DNA from: G963664115 sp965216035
Lineage (GTDB): Bacteria > Acidobacteriota > Terriglobia > 20CM-2-55-15
Assembly (NCBI GenBank): GCA_965216035.1
Contig: CBDCFM010000019.1
Span: forward strand, 558,001 to 622,000
Length of the DNA stretch: 64,000 nt
Direction of reading: 5' to 3'
The notes below the pieces were generated by a model. That model was not told the DNA's origin. It saw nothing but the letters and a program-made list of their open reading frames with translations, and searched no databases. Of the stretch, positions 26,636 through 35,540 are shown piece by piece (the stretch's first letter is position 1; each line of letters opens with the position of its first letter). The translations under genes were made by a program, and so were the position numbers.

Positions 26636-26854
26636 ATGACTCAAGTAGGACGGGCACTTATCATTTTTGGCGTGATAATGGTTCTGTTCGGCGTCGCGCT
26701 CACGTTTAACGACCGATTGCCGTTCCGGTTCGGTCGTCTACCCCTGGACTTTCGCTTTCAGACAGAAAATTTTTCGCTCTACCTTCCTTTGGGTACTTCA
26801 ATTCTTCTGAGTGTCATCATTAATTTGATCTTCATGGCGATCAATCGGCGTTAG
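26636..26854 (+). CDS. DUF2905 small membrane protein
   Basis: 72 residues with two TM helices (ALIIFGVIMVLFGVALTF and LGTSILLSVIINLIFMAI) separated by DRLPFRFGRLPLDFRF. This is the compact pattern of DUF2905, which occurs widely as a single small inner-membrane protein of unknown role. The ATG at 26636 directly follows a run with no strong SD. Confidence 0.88.
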   Translation: MTQVGRALIIFGVIMVLFGVALTFNDRLPFRFGRLPLDFRFQTENFSLYLPLGTSILLSVIINLIFMAINRR

Positions 26855-26915
26855 ACCTAAACTTCGCTATAATTCGGAACGTCCGTGGGAATGTTCTCTG
26901 CGGTTCAGGAGGTTC

Positions 26916-27062
26916 ATGATGATATTACTTCGTCTCGGTCCTGCGCAGGTGGAAATTACGAAGCCAACACGGTCGGAAATCCGTGTTGTTGAGATCATCA
27001 CCCTGGCCTTAATTCTAGCCCCTTTTGTCTGGTCACTCTTTCTAGCACTGAGGACGATATGA
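26916..27062 (+). CDS. Small membrane peptide overlapping the fba start
   Basis: 48 codons, MMILLRLGPAQVEITKPTRS then a hydrophobic helix IITLALILAPFVWSLFLAL. AGGAGG lies just upstream (26907-26912), nearer the second ATG at 26919. Its TGA overlaps the ATGATG start of the aldolase gene, so it may be a leader peptide coupling translation of fba. It is too short to assign a function. Confidence 0.55.
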   Translation: MMILLRLGPAQVEITKPTRSEIRVVEIITLALILAPFVWSLFLALRTI

Positions 27063-28114
27063 TGGCAAAGATTGAAGAATTACTTGGTGGAGACGCAAAA
27101 TCGCTACTCGAACACGAATGCAAGACTATCTCTAAAGACTCTCTGCATCTGCCGGGGCCGGATTATGTGGATCGCGTGTTCGCACTTTCAGACCGGCCCG
27201 TCCGTGTCTTGAGAAGCATTGCCACACTGACCGGATCCGGACGACTGTCTAACACCGGTTATGTGTCGATCTTGCCGGTCGATCAGGGTATTGAACATTC
27301 AGCGGGTGCGTCGTTCGCTCCGAATCCTTTGTATTTCGATCCCGCTAATATCGTTGAACTCGCGATGGAGGGTGGATGTAACGCGGTTGCATCAACGTTG
27401 GGAGTTCTGGGCGCTGTCGCGCGGAAATACGCCCACAGAATTCCGTTCATCATGAAGTTCAACCACAACGAGTTTCTGACGTATCCAAATAGCTTTGATC
27501 AGATCCAGTTCGCGAGTGTCGATCAGGCGTTTGATATGGGCGCCGTAGGCGTGGGCGCGACGGTCTATTTTGGGTCCGACGAGTCTGCGAGGCAACTTCA
27601 GGAAGTCACCGAAATGTTTCAGTACGCGCACGAGTTGGGCATGTGCACGATACTCTGGTGCTACCTGAGAAATCCGAACTTCAAAACAAAGGATACGGAC
27701 TATCACTCTTCGGCAGATCTGACCGGTCAGGCAAACCATCTGGGTGTGACGATTGAAGCCGACATCATCAAGCAGAAACTCCCGGAGAACAATGGAGGCT
27801 ATACGGCGCTGCAGTTCGGAAAGACACATAACAAGGTGTATTCCGACTTGACATCAGATCATCCCATCGACCTCACGCGCTATCAGGTTGCCAATTGCTA
27901 TATGGGACGCTCCGGCCTGATCAACTCCGGTGGCGCCTCCGGCGGTGAGAGCGATCTCAAGGAAGCCGTGACGACAGCCGTCATTAACAAGAGAGCGGGG
28001 GGCATGGGGTTGATTTCCGGGCGGAAGGCGTTCCAGCGCCCGATGGCCGAAGGCATTCAGTTGTTGAACGCAATTCAGGATGTCTACCTGGCGGAGCAGA
28101 TTACGGTCGCCTGA
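27059..28114 (+). CDS. Class I fructose-bisphosphate aldolase (DhnA/FbaB type)
   Basis: Schiff-base aldolase that splits fructose 1,6-bisphosphate. 351 residues with VSILPVDQGIEHSAG, FIMKFNHNEFLTYP and a phosphate-binding end GGASGGESDLKEA with KRAGGMGLISGRKAF. This is the archaeal/FbaB type, not the zinc-dependent class II enzyme. A second ATG three bases on is equally possible. It is followed 26 bp later by xseA. Confidence 0.92.
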   Translation: MMAKIEELLGGDAKSLLEHECKTISKDSLHLPGPDYVDRVFALSDRPVRVLRSIATLTGSGRLSNTGYVSILPVDQGIEHSAGASFAPNPLYFDPANIVELAMEGGCNAVASTLGVLGAVARKYAHRIPFIMKFNHNEFLTYPNSFDQIQFASVDQAFDMGAVGVGATVYFGSDESARQLQEVTEMFQYAHELGMCTILWCYLRNPNFKTKDTDYHSSADLTGQANHLGVTIEADIIKQKLPENNGGYTALQFGKTHNKVYSDLTSDHPIDLTRYQVANCYMGRSGLINSGGASGGESDLKEAVTTAVINKRAGGMGLISGRKAFQRPMAEGIQLLNAIQDVYLAEQITVA

Positions 28115-28140
28115 GGACTTCGAGGCCGAAGGGAACTCCT

Positions 28141-29439
28141 ATGGAGACCGGTGGGCGGGGGCGGAAGATTTACACGGTGACCGAAGTCAGTCGCCGCATC
28201 AAAGACCTGGTCGAGCGCGAGTTCACCGACGTCTGGATCGAAGGCGAGGTGTCCAACCTTCGTCGTTCAGCGGCAGGTCATGTTTATTTCACTCTCAAAG
28301 ACCAGAGTTCGCAGCTTCCGGCGGTGTGTTTCCGCAACCGAGCGATGTACCTGCGATTCAAGCCTCGAAATGGCGAATCGTTTCGGGCCCGCGGGCGGTT
28401 GAGCACCTACGAGGCGCGCGGGGAGTATCAGATCGTTGTGGAGGTGCTGGAGCCGGTCGGACGTGGGGCTCTGCAGGACGCGTTTGATCGTCTGAAGGAA
28501 AAGTTAAGCCGCGAAGGGCTTTTCGATACGCTTCGGAAGCGCCCGTTGCCTCCATTCCCCTCCCGGGTCGGTGTCGTGACTTCTGCGGCAAGCGCAGCAC
28601 TGCGAGACATCCTGTCCGTTTTAGAGCGACGGCACGACTCGATTGATATTCTGATCTATCCGACCGATGTTCAGGGCGATCGGGCTGCGCCTCAGATTGC
28701 CGAAGGTATTGATTATCTGAGCCGTTCCGACGTTGACGTCGTTATCGTGACGCGGGGCGGCGGATCAATCGAAGATCTGTGGCCGTTTAATAACGAACAG
28801 GTGGCTCTCTCAATCTTCAGGTGCGAGAAACCCGTCATCTCTGCGGTCGGGCACGAAATTGACTTTACGATCAGTGATTTCGTCGCCGATCAACGGGCGC
28901 CCACACCGAGCGCCGCTGCTGAGATCGTAATTCAGTCGAAAAGGGAAGTCCTCGAGAGGCTGGAGGTCGCCCAGAGCCGAATCACAGCCGCTCTCCGATA
29001 CCGCTTGTCGGAATTCCGTCGTTTTCTCGCAGCGCGCGCTGGCGGGCGTGGGTTTGTCGTGGCTGAGCAGCGGGTTCGTCAGATGTCCCAGCGCGTGGAT
29101 GATTGCGTGTTCCGCCTGGAACGGTTTGCGACATCAAGCCGGTTTTTTTTATCGCGTGCCGGCAGTCTGGAGAGGGCTCGAGTGTCGATTTCAACCACGA
29201 CCGGGATGAAACTGCAGCGGTCACGGGAACGACTTCGAGCGCTAACGGAAACCCTGGATGCTCTGAGTCCCTTAGCTGTCCTGGAACGCGGATATGCCAT
29301 CTGCCGAACGAGCGACGGAGCCATCGTGCGGTCTGTGCGTGAAGTTCGGCTGGGGGCGGACATCGATGTCGTGGTACGGGGCGGTGAAATAGCCGCCCGC
29401 GTGACGGGCACGAAAACGGACCACATCCGTCCGAAGTAG
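28141..29439 (+). CDS. xseA: Exodeoxyribonuclease VII large subunit
   Basis: Catalytic subunit of exonuclease VII, a bidirectional single-strand DNA exonuclease. 432 residues. The N-terminal OB fold has VWIEGEVSNLRRSAAGHVYF. The catalytic region has PFPSRVGVVTSAASAALRDI, DVVIVTRGGGSIEDLWPFN and EIDFTISDFVADQRAPTPSA. A coiled-coil C-terminus and the typical ending LERGYAICRTSDG complete it. The small subunit xseB, often adjacent, is not found downstream here. Confidence 0.95.
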   Translation: METGGRGRKIYTVTEVSRRIKDLVEREFTDVWIEGEVSNLRRSAAGHVYFTLKDQSSQLPAVCFRNRAMYLRFKPRNGESFRARGRLSTYEARGEYQIVVEVLEPVGRGALQDAFDRLKEKLSREGLFDTLRKRPLPPFPSRVGVVTSAASAALRDILSVLERRHDSIDILIYPTDVQGDRAAPQIAEGIDYLSRSDVDVVIVTRGGGSIEDLWPFNNEQVALSIFRCEKPVISAVGHEIDFTISDFVADQRAPTPSAAAEIVIQSKREVLERLEVAQSRITAALRYRLSEFRRFLAARAGGRGFVVAEQRVRQMSQRVDDCVFRLERFATSSRFFLSRAGSLERARVSISTTTGMKLQRSRERLRALTETLDALSPLAVLERGYAICRTSDGAIVRSVREVRLGADIDVVVRGGEIAARVTGTKTDHIRPK

Positions 29440-30072
29440 ACAGGGCACAGTTGTAAACGATACAGAAACGCAGAATCGCCTCCGATCGGACGGAGGCCGG
29501 CCGCAATCGGCACATCACCCGATGCTTCGGGCACATTCTTTCCCCACCTAGCAAGCGATCACCCCGAGATGACCCACCTGAATCCAGACAGCCTCAGCGC
29601 TGACGGTTCGGTTCACCATGCCTCGTCGTTGGCTTCCATACCGTAAGGAAACCCGACAGCGACAAAATCAACCCACATTAGGATCGAAACCGTTTGTATT
29701 CAGCAATTTGAGAGATGCGGATTATCCAGCTACCGTCGGGTTTCTTTACCATTTCAGGCTGGACGCCTCTAACGCAAATCTTCTGCAGGGTGGGTTTCGG
29801 ATTGGATTCGGAATTCACAAAATATTGACTACATTCAACATACAGGACAAGAGCCCCACAGCTGTCGAACCCGTGCAAAATTGTGGCACCGCTATTGCTC
29901 CTTCAAGCGCTGACGCATAGCAGATTCGACGCAGGCGCGAGTGTCCACTCGGGGACGGACATTCCGACGTCATAACGGCGAGCATCGCGGGCACTGTTGG
30001 GTTATGTCTCACCGCCCTGAGCTGACTGCGACTGATCGTGAGTTCTCGAGCGAACCGCATAGGAGTATCGAA
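29440..30072. other. Gap without a credible gene
   Basis: Short overlapping frames on both strands have erratic composition and no start-site support. No xseB-like frame (a small helical protein) was found. A modest fall in GC begins here and continues into the LamG gene, which suggests the edge of an acquired segment. Confidence 0.55.
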
Positions 30073-32238
30073 GTGACCCGGTCGAGCTTTTTACCACCCA
30101 GAGCATTCATACGGACACATCGAAAGGCGTATTTGTTTTTTTCGGCGATGTTAGTCGGCGTTTTCGTATTAGCGTTTTACTATTCTTCGGCTTCCGCCGC
30201 TTTCGGTGATGAACTGCAAGGTTTCTGGAAACTGGATGATGGCTCTGGAGGCACTGCTCTTGATTCTTCTGGAAATGCCAATCACGGCACGCTGGTGGGC
30301 AATCCTCTGTGGACCGGGGAAGGGATCGGCGGGTCACTAAACCTGGACGGGAACGGTGACTATGTGACGGTCGGGCTTGGATCAGAATTTTCGGATCTAT
30401 GTATCAATGGCTGCTCTTTCGGCGGGTGGGTCAAGCCAAACGGACAGCCTGCTGCAAGTCGAACCTTTGGCATTATCGGAAGGTACGACTATACCGATGC
30501 CGATATGTTTTTCCGGCTCGCTTATAACAGGTGGGGAAGACTCTTTGCCTTCATCAGCTATGACGGAACGGTCACCAACCGATGCCGGGCTACTTCAGGA
30601 TATGATTTTGCATTTGACAGATGGCGGCATGTCTTTGTTGTATTTGACGGAAGTACTCTAAAACTATACCTCGACGGCGTTGAAGAGGGTTCTGCCGATT
30701 GTGGTTTTGTCGGTATCGACGCAGCCGCTTGGCAGGACCCGGAGTCTACCTTTCTAGGAGCATTCGATACTACGGGCACACAGGGCGAGATCAACGCGGC
30801 TCTGGATGAGATCGCGATGTTCAACAGGGGGCTGAGTTCCGCTGAACTGTTGGATATTTACACCAACGGTGTGGATGCCGGCCCTACAGGGGATCCGGAC
30901 CCTATAGATGATCCTCCGATCTTATCCAATGGAGTGCCTGCCGGCAACCTGCCCTCCGGCACCAGCGTTGTCGTTCTTGGCTTATCCACGAAGGAAAACG
31001 CGACATGCAAATACGGCACCGTCTCCAATGTAGATTATGACTCAATGGCCAATACGTTTGTGGCAACGGGAGGCTTGTCCCACTCCCAATCGCTGAGCGG
31101 AATGACGGAAGGCTCGCACAGGTAATATGTTCGTTGCGAAGATGCCGAGACCAATGCGAATACTCAAGATTATCTCATCAGGTTTGTGATCGGCGACAGT
31201 TTGAGTCCGATATACGCCGACTTGTACGTTGATTTTGAAGCGGGCAGTGTCGGCGATCCGTTTACCGTGGGATATCTTAATTCTTCGACTTATGGGTCAG
31301 GCGCAACCTGGATCAATCGTCCGGCACAACAGTTCACAGTCGGTAGCGAGCATAGGCAGCTTGACATGCCGGTAATCGTTGAAGGCACCACTTATCAGGA
31401 CACGGGGACGCGAGGCCTTCGCTTCGACCACGTGCTTCCCGGGATGGAGGGCTCGGACGTCTATTCACAGATGGATTTGCCATCTTCCTATGACAGCCTG
31501 TCACTGGGAGTATTTCTCAAATATACCGTATCCGGGTATCGATTTTATGATTTCCTCGGAGTCACTAATAGCAACGGGCAGGCATCGTGCATGGTTAATT
31601 TTGCAGAGGACAATATCCGTGCGCATGGAGCCCAGCCCTCTACCACTCGTGGCAGCGATATTCCTGTTGTTCCGGGCACCTGGTACTGGGTCAATCTCAA
31701 ATGGGTGCGCAACGACCAATGTTATGTGAACGTTTACTCCGCTGACGACGGAAGCCTTCTGGGTACGTCGGCTGCCGGCCCGATCACGGATTATCCCGTC
31801 AACAGGGTCCACTTTGAGTTGACCTACAATGACGAGTCCGTTTCTGACACCTACTATGACAACCTGGTTGTTGATTGGACGAATGCAGACTTCCCGTTGG
31901 GAGTTCCCGGGACGACGGGAACGGCGGCGCCAAACAATCCGCCCGCCATATCGATTTCAACAGAGGATATGACAACGTCCTTGACGCCGACCTTGGCGCT
32001 TAGCGGCACCGTAACCGATAATGATGGACCCCTAGAAGAAGTCATACTCACCTGGTCTATGTCTTCCGGACCGGGAACGGTTACGATCACAGATCCAAAC
32101 ACAGCGGACACGACAGCCACTTTTTCAGCAATCGGTGAGTATCTTATCCAACTCCAAGCAGATGACGGCGAAGATACAAGCACTCAAACGCTGACCGTCA
32201 ATATTTCTGGTCCGAGTGTCAGCGTATCTGTTCCGTAA
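30073..32238 (+). pseudogene. LamG-domain surface protein, split by an in-frame stop
   Basis: The GTG start at 30073 has AGGAG 7 bp upstream and gives a basic N-terminus and a TM/signal segment (AYLFFSAMLVGVFVLAFYYSS). A concanavalin-like LamG domain follows: LQGFWKLDDGSGGTALDSSG, ITGRYDYTDADMF-like core, WRHVFVVFDGSTLKLYLDG. An Ig-like stretch then ends at TAA 31123-31125 (GSHR stop). The same frame resumes YVRCEDAETNANTQDYLI and continues 371 codons, including a PKD/cadherin-like end (LALSGTVTDNDGPLEEV). A single base change TAT to TAA explains the split. Confidence 0.8.
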
Positions 32239-32328
32239 GAGTTTGCGGTAACAGATACCGAGCCCCCTCTTCCACCGATTGAGGGCGGGCGACGTGCGTT
32301 TCCGATAGCTCAGGTCCGGGCGAACCCC

Positions 32329-32786
32329 TAGCAGCCGATGGCAGAAGTCCCGAGGACCGCGCGCAGGGGTCTTCGGGTTGGCTGCGCGAAGTGAGGAGCG
32401 GCCACCGAGGTTTGAAACCGAGGCCGCAGGCGCCGTCTTGTCATCGTGACCCGTCTTAGCAATGCCGGACAAAGCCTGTGGGGCGCCCGCGGCCTCCGTT
32501 TGATACGTCGGTGGCCCCCCTGCGCCCGGAGGGTTACGGCGAAACGGAGCCGTCTTCGTTGTCGCCGACTCCTCCCAATGAAAGAGCATTGTCTCGTCTT
32601 CGCGGCTTCGGGTCGGCGCCTCTTCGCGACTTCGGGTCGGCGCTTCTTCGCGACTTCGGGTCGGCGCTTCTTCGCGACTTCGGGTCGGCGCTTCTTCGCG
32701 ACTTCGGGTCGGCGCTTCGTCGCCTCCTAGAATCCGGCCCCGTTTGGCCGTAACGCGGCCCTCAGGACTTCTGCCAGGGGCTGCTA
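32329..32786. mobile_element. TA-flanked non-autonomous element, copy M2
   Basis: Core 32331-32784 (454 bp) between TA dinucleotides. The terminal inverted repeats match those of M1: left TAGCAGCCGATGGCAGAAGT, right (reverse complement) TAGCAGCCCCTGGCAGAAGT, continuing ...CCCGAGGACCGCG/...CCTGAGGGCCGCG. The interior parallels M1 in the opposite orientation. It is longer than M1 mainly because of a 24-bp tandem repeat near its right end. Confidence 0.82.
32595..32714. repeat. Five tandem 24-bp repeats inside element M2
   Basis: Units at 32595, 32619, 32643, 32667 and 32691. The last three are identical (CTTCTTCGCGACTTCGGGTC plus GGCG) and the first two have one or two changes. Twenty-four is a multiple of three, so long spurious frames (RDFGSALL or FATSGRRF repeats) result. 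M1 has only about two units at the matching place (9027-9080). Confidence 0.9.
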
Positions 32787-33238
32787 TGTCTCACGGGTTT
32801 TCTGCCCCGGCGCCGGATCGATCCGCCGGGGACTGATTGCGCTGAGCCGGGATCCTCGACGAAAACCGTTGAGAAACGTGGGCTGAATGTCTGAAGACCG
32901 GCCAGAAACCCAATACGGAATCTGTTCCCGTTTGAAATCATTCCCGACTCCCATGCTAAGACGCCTCTGCCTCTCCCCCGCATCGTTATTACCCCCACCG
33001 AGGTCACCGTGCAGTATGATGAAGTCGTTGACACCGGCATTTTCGTTTCACGTTCGAGTCCGGTTATACAGAGTGGTTCGCTATCGACATAAGGCGTATC
33101 CTATGGTCGCTCGAACCGACACGAAATCCGGGCCTCACTCTGTTATCCAGAACGGTCGCAGTTTCGAGGCGTGTCGCTCTCCGCTCACTGGACAAGCGAA
33201 CGACCGAGGCAGGCACCACGGCAGTGCTATAAAATACG
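32787..33238. other. Gap without a credible gene
   Basis: About 450 bp between element M2 and the cyclase-like gene. The one longer frame (32887-33279) overlaps the next start and has no recognisable features. Confidence 0.55.
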
Positions 33239-34450
33239 ATGACGGAGGGAGCCCGTCAGATCGAAATGTCGCGAATTAGTCAGATATGGGATTGGGAGCG
33301 TTTCGCCAGTCCGCTAGAGCATGTCCAGCAGGAGGAAATCCGCTGGATCGAACGTGGGTTGCGCGACGTCTGGCAGTTGGGCCAAAACGTGATCATTGCC
33401 TGGGCAATCACGGACGGGGGCATCGACCTGCTTTCTGTTCCATATTTCGACATGCCGGGCCTGATGGAGTCTTCATCGGTGGGTGAGTCCCGGCGCACGC
33501 CATTGAGCCTGCCGCCCGATCCTGGAAGGGTTTCGCCGCAAACGTTGGAAGACATTCAACGGACGATCAACTGCGGGACACAGCATATTCGATTCCTCAG
33601 CAATTCAGCCAGTCAACTCGAACTGTCCTTGCTCGAACTCCTCTTACGTCGGTACATGATTCTCTACTCACAGAATCGCGCGGTCGTGCTGTTCGATATA
33701 GATGGTTTCTCCCGATACCCGGGACTGACTCAGGTCACCCAACTCAACAGTCTCAATCATGCCCTGTACAAGGCGCATCAGAAACTGACCACAAGAAGCG
33801 TTGCCGTCGACTTTCACCGCAGCACGACGGGCGACGGTTTTTACGTATGGAATCGAGAAGATTCGCTCGCGGCGAACGTCGGTCTCTATCACCTGATGCA
33901 CGTCGCTCTGGCGGACAATGCGGTTGGACGCACAAAGGATACCAACCAATCCACGCCGTCATTGAGAACCTGTTTTCATCTCGGCGGCTTCTACGAACTC
34001 TTTCAGCCCGAACTCCTCACGCCAACACCCTACAGCTACATTGTGGGTGACGTGACGATCGCACTTGAGCGTCTGGTGTCGCAGGCCATGCCCGGACAGA
34101 TCCTGATGGGGGATTTCAGCCTGGCGATCAAGCCCGAAGACCCCCTGGATCGCCCGGCCATCAATCCCGTCGAATTCGTAGAATGGCTGCAGGGCTCGCT
34201 GTCGGAAATGAAAGGCATGGTCCTTGCCGGCGAACAAATCGATTCGATCGAATGTTATTTGACAGGCGAGGCGGAATCCGACGGAACTTACAACGTCAAA
34301 AAATATGCCATCAGCGACAAGCATGGGGAAATCCATCTCGCTTATAACGCCAAGATCAGCGTCAATCGCAAGAATGCCTCGCCGATCTGGCTTGGCATAC
34401 AGGACAAGGACGTGAGACTCGAAGTGGCAGATACCGTACCGGCCGCCTGA
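33239..34450 (+). CDS. Class III adenylate/guanylate cyclase-like protein
   Basis: 403 residues. The middle part shows the class III cyclase pattern: AVVLFDIDGFSRYPGLTQVT (metal-binding FxDIxGFS) and FHRSTTGDGFYVWNR (the dimer-interface GDGF). YSYIVGDVTIALERLVSQAM is the later helix region with the family's substrate-pocket Asn position altered. There is an N-terminal segment of about 130 residues with no known domain. No TM helix is seen. Because some substrate residues are unclear it may be a regulatory homologue. A start at 33266 (MSRISQIWDW) is possible. Confidence 0.7.
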   Translation: MTEGARQIEMSRISQIWDWERFASPLEHVQQEEIRWIERGLRDVWQLGQNVIIAWAITDGGIDLLSVPYFDMPGLMESSSVGESRRTPLSLPPDPGRVSPQTLEDIQRTINCGTQHIRFLSNSASQLELSLLELLLRRYMILYSQNRAVVLFDIDGFSRYPGLTQVTQLNSLNHALYKAHQKLTTRSVAVDFHRSTTGDGFYVWNREDSLAANVGLYHLMHVALADNAVGRTKDTNQSTPSLRTCFHLGGFYELFQPELLTPTPYSYIVGDVTIALERLVSQAMPGQILMGDFSLAIKPEDPLDRPAINPVEFVEWLQGSLSEMKGMVLAGEQIDSIECYLTGEAESDGTYNVKKYAISDKHGEIHLAYNAKISVNRKNASPIWLGIQDKDVRLEVADTVPAA

Positions 34451-34632
34451 AGGGTTTCAATCTCCACGGCGTCGTAGTTTTCGGGGCAGGTCTTTTGGGA
34501 AATGAATAGCCGATCTGTGTCCACTGATCAGGAATTCGACGTTCAGGGGCCGCGTCATTCTGATCAGTGTGGACGATGCCAGCCCTTGTTCTACGGGGCA
34601 CCCTCAATCATTCTCAAACTAGGAAGTATGTG

Positions 34633-35235
34633 ATGATACAGCGCGCTCTGGCACTCGGTACGATTTTGAGCTTGATTGTTTTGCATGGATTTGTGATTCA
34701 GACGGCCGAAGCTCAGGCTACCTTTGAGTACCGGTTGTTGGCTACAAACAAGACGTCAACGATGGAGGAGGAGCTAAACGAGGCTTCAGACGCTGGGTTT
34801 CGTCTGGAAACTGTTATGGGCGGCAAGACCGCGTTCGGCAACGATGAGGCTGTGGTCATCATGTCGCGTAAACCGGAGGAGGACAACTCAGGACGTTATC
34901 AGTACAAGCTCCTGGCCACCAATAGAACGTCCACCATGGAAAGGGAGATTCAGGAGGCGGGTCAGGCCGGATATGTCTACGTTGGACAGACCGTGTTCAG
35001 TTCCTTATTCGGTGGAGACGAAGTGACCGTCATTCTTGAACGCGACCGTCAGGCCCCGGATGACTCTGGCCGCTACGACTATATCCTCCTGGCGACGTCA
35101 CGGACGTCCACGATGGAGGCAGAACTGCAGTCGGCCGGAGCCAATGGCTTCACGTTAATGGGCATGACCGTCGGTAAGACTGCGTTCGGTGGGAACGAAG
35201 TGGTAGCAATATTGAGGCGGCACCAGGATCCATGA
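34633..35235 (+). CDS. Exported protein with three tandem DUF4177-like repeats
   Basis: 200 residues with signal peptide MIQRALALGTILSLIVLHGF and cleavage after AEA. The mature part is three repeats of about 55 residues, each with YxLLATxRTSTMExELxxA, then GF/GY and a closing GGxExVxIxxR. The repeated pattern resembles DUF4177 (EYKxxx...ELNxxGxxGWEL), a small alpha/beta fold of unknown role. Triplication within one gene is unusual. AGGAAG lies 6 bp before the ATG. Confidence 0.7.
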   Translation: MIQRALALGTILSLIVLHGFVIQTAEAQATFEYRLLATNKTSTMEEELNEASDAGFRLETVMGGKTAFGNDEAVVIMSRKPEEDNSGRYQYKLLATNRTSTMEREIQEAGQAGYVYVGQTVFSSLFGGDEVTVILERDRQAPDDSGRYDYILLATSRTSTMEAELQSAGANGFTLMGMTVGKTAFGGNEVVAILRRHQDP

Positions 35236-35540
35236 AGTTCATTCCTGTTGGATTCGCACGCCTGATCGCCTGCCATTTTCATCTGTCCCGGGCGAGGGTG
35301 TAAGAAATCGGAAATCCCCTCAATGCTCTACTCGGTTGAGCGGGTCAATCGTGAGATTACAAACGGTGGCGGGAGCGCAGCGTGGCGCCGACGTTTAGCG
35401 CGTTCATGTCCCCATCCGGGTCTGAGCCGCCCTCGCCAAGTATTTCCGTGAGGGCACGTGACTTCAGGACACAAAACTGAGATGCTACTCTTCGCATCCC
35501 TTGGGCGAAGATAATCGTATCCGGACCCCGAACGCCAGAT
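35236..35540. other. Gap without a credible gene
   Basis: 305 bp before the TIR-TPR gene. The minus-strand frame across it overlaps that gene antisense. No promoter or hairpin stands out. Confidence 0.5.

Noticed and set aside
32595..32714. Possible CRISPR array
   Set aside because: The repeats are directly abutting with no spacers, and no cas genes are present.
32446..32753. Plus-strand frames made of RDFGSALL or FATSGRRF repeats
   Set aside because: They arise from the 24-bp tandem repeat inside a non-coding element; there is no ribosome binding site or conserved domain.
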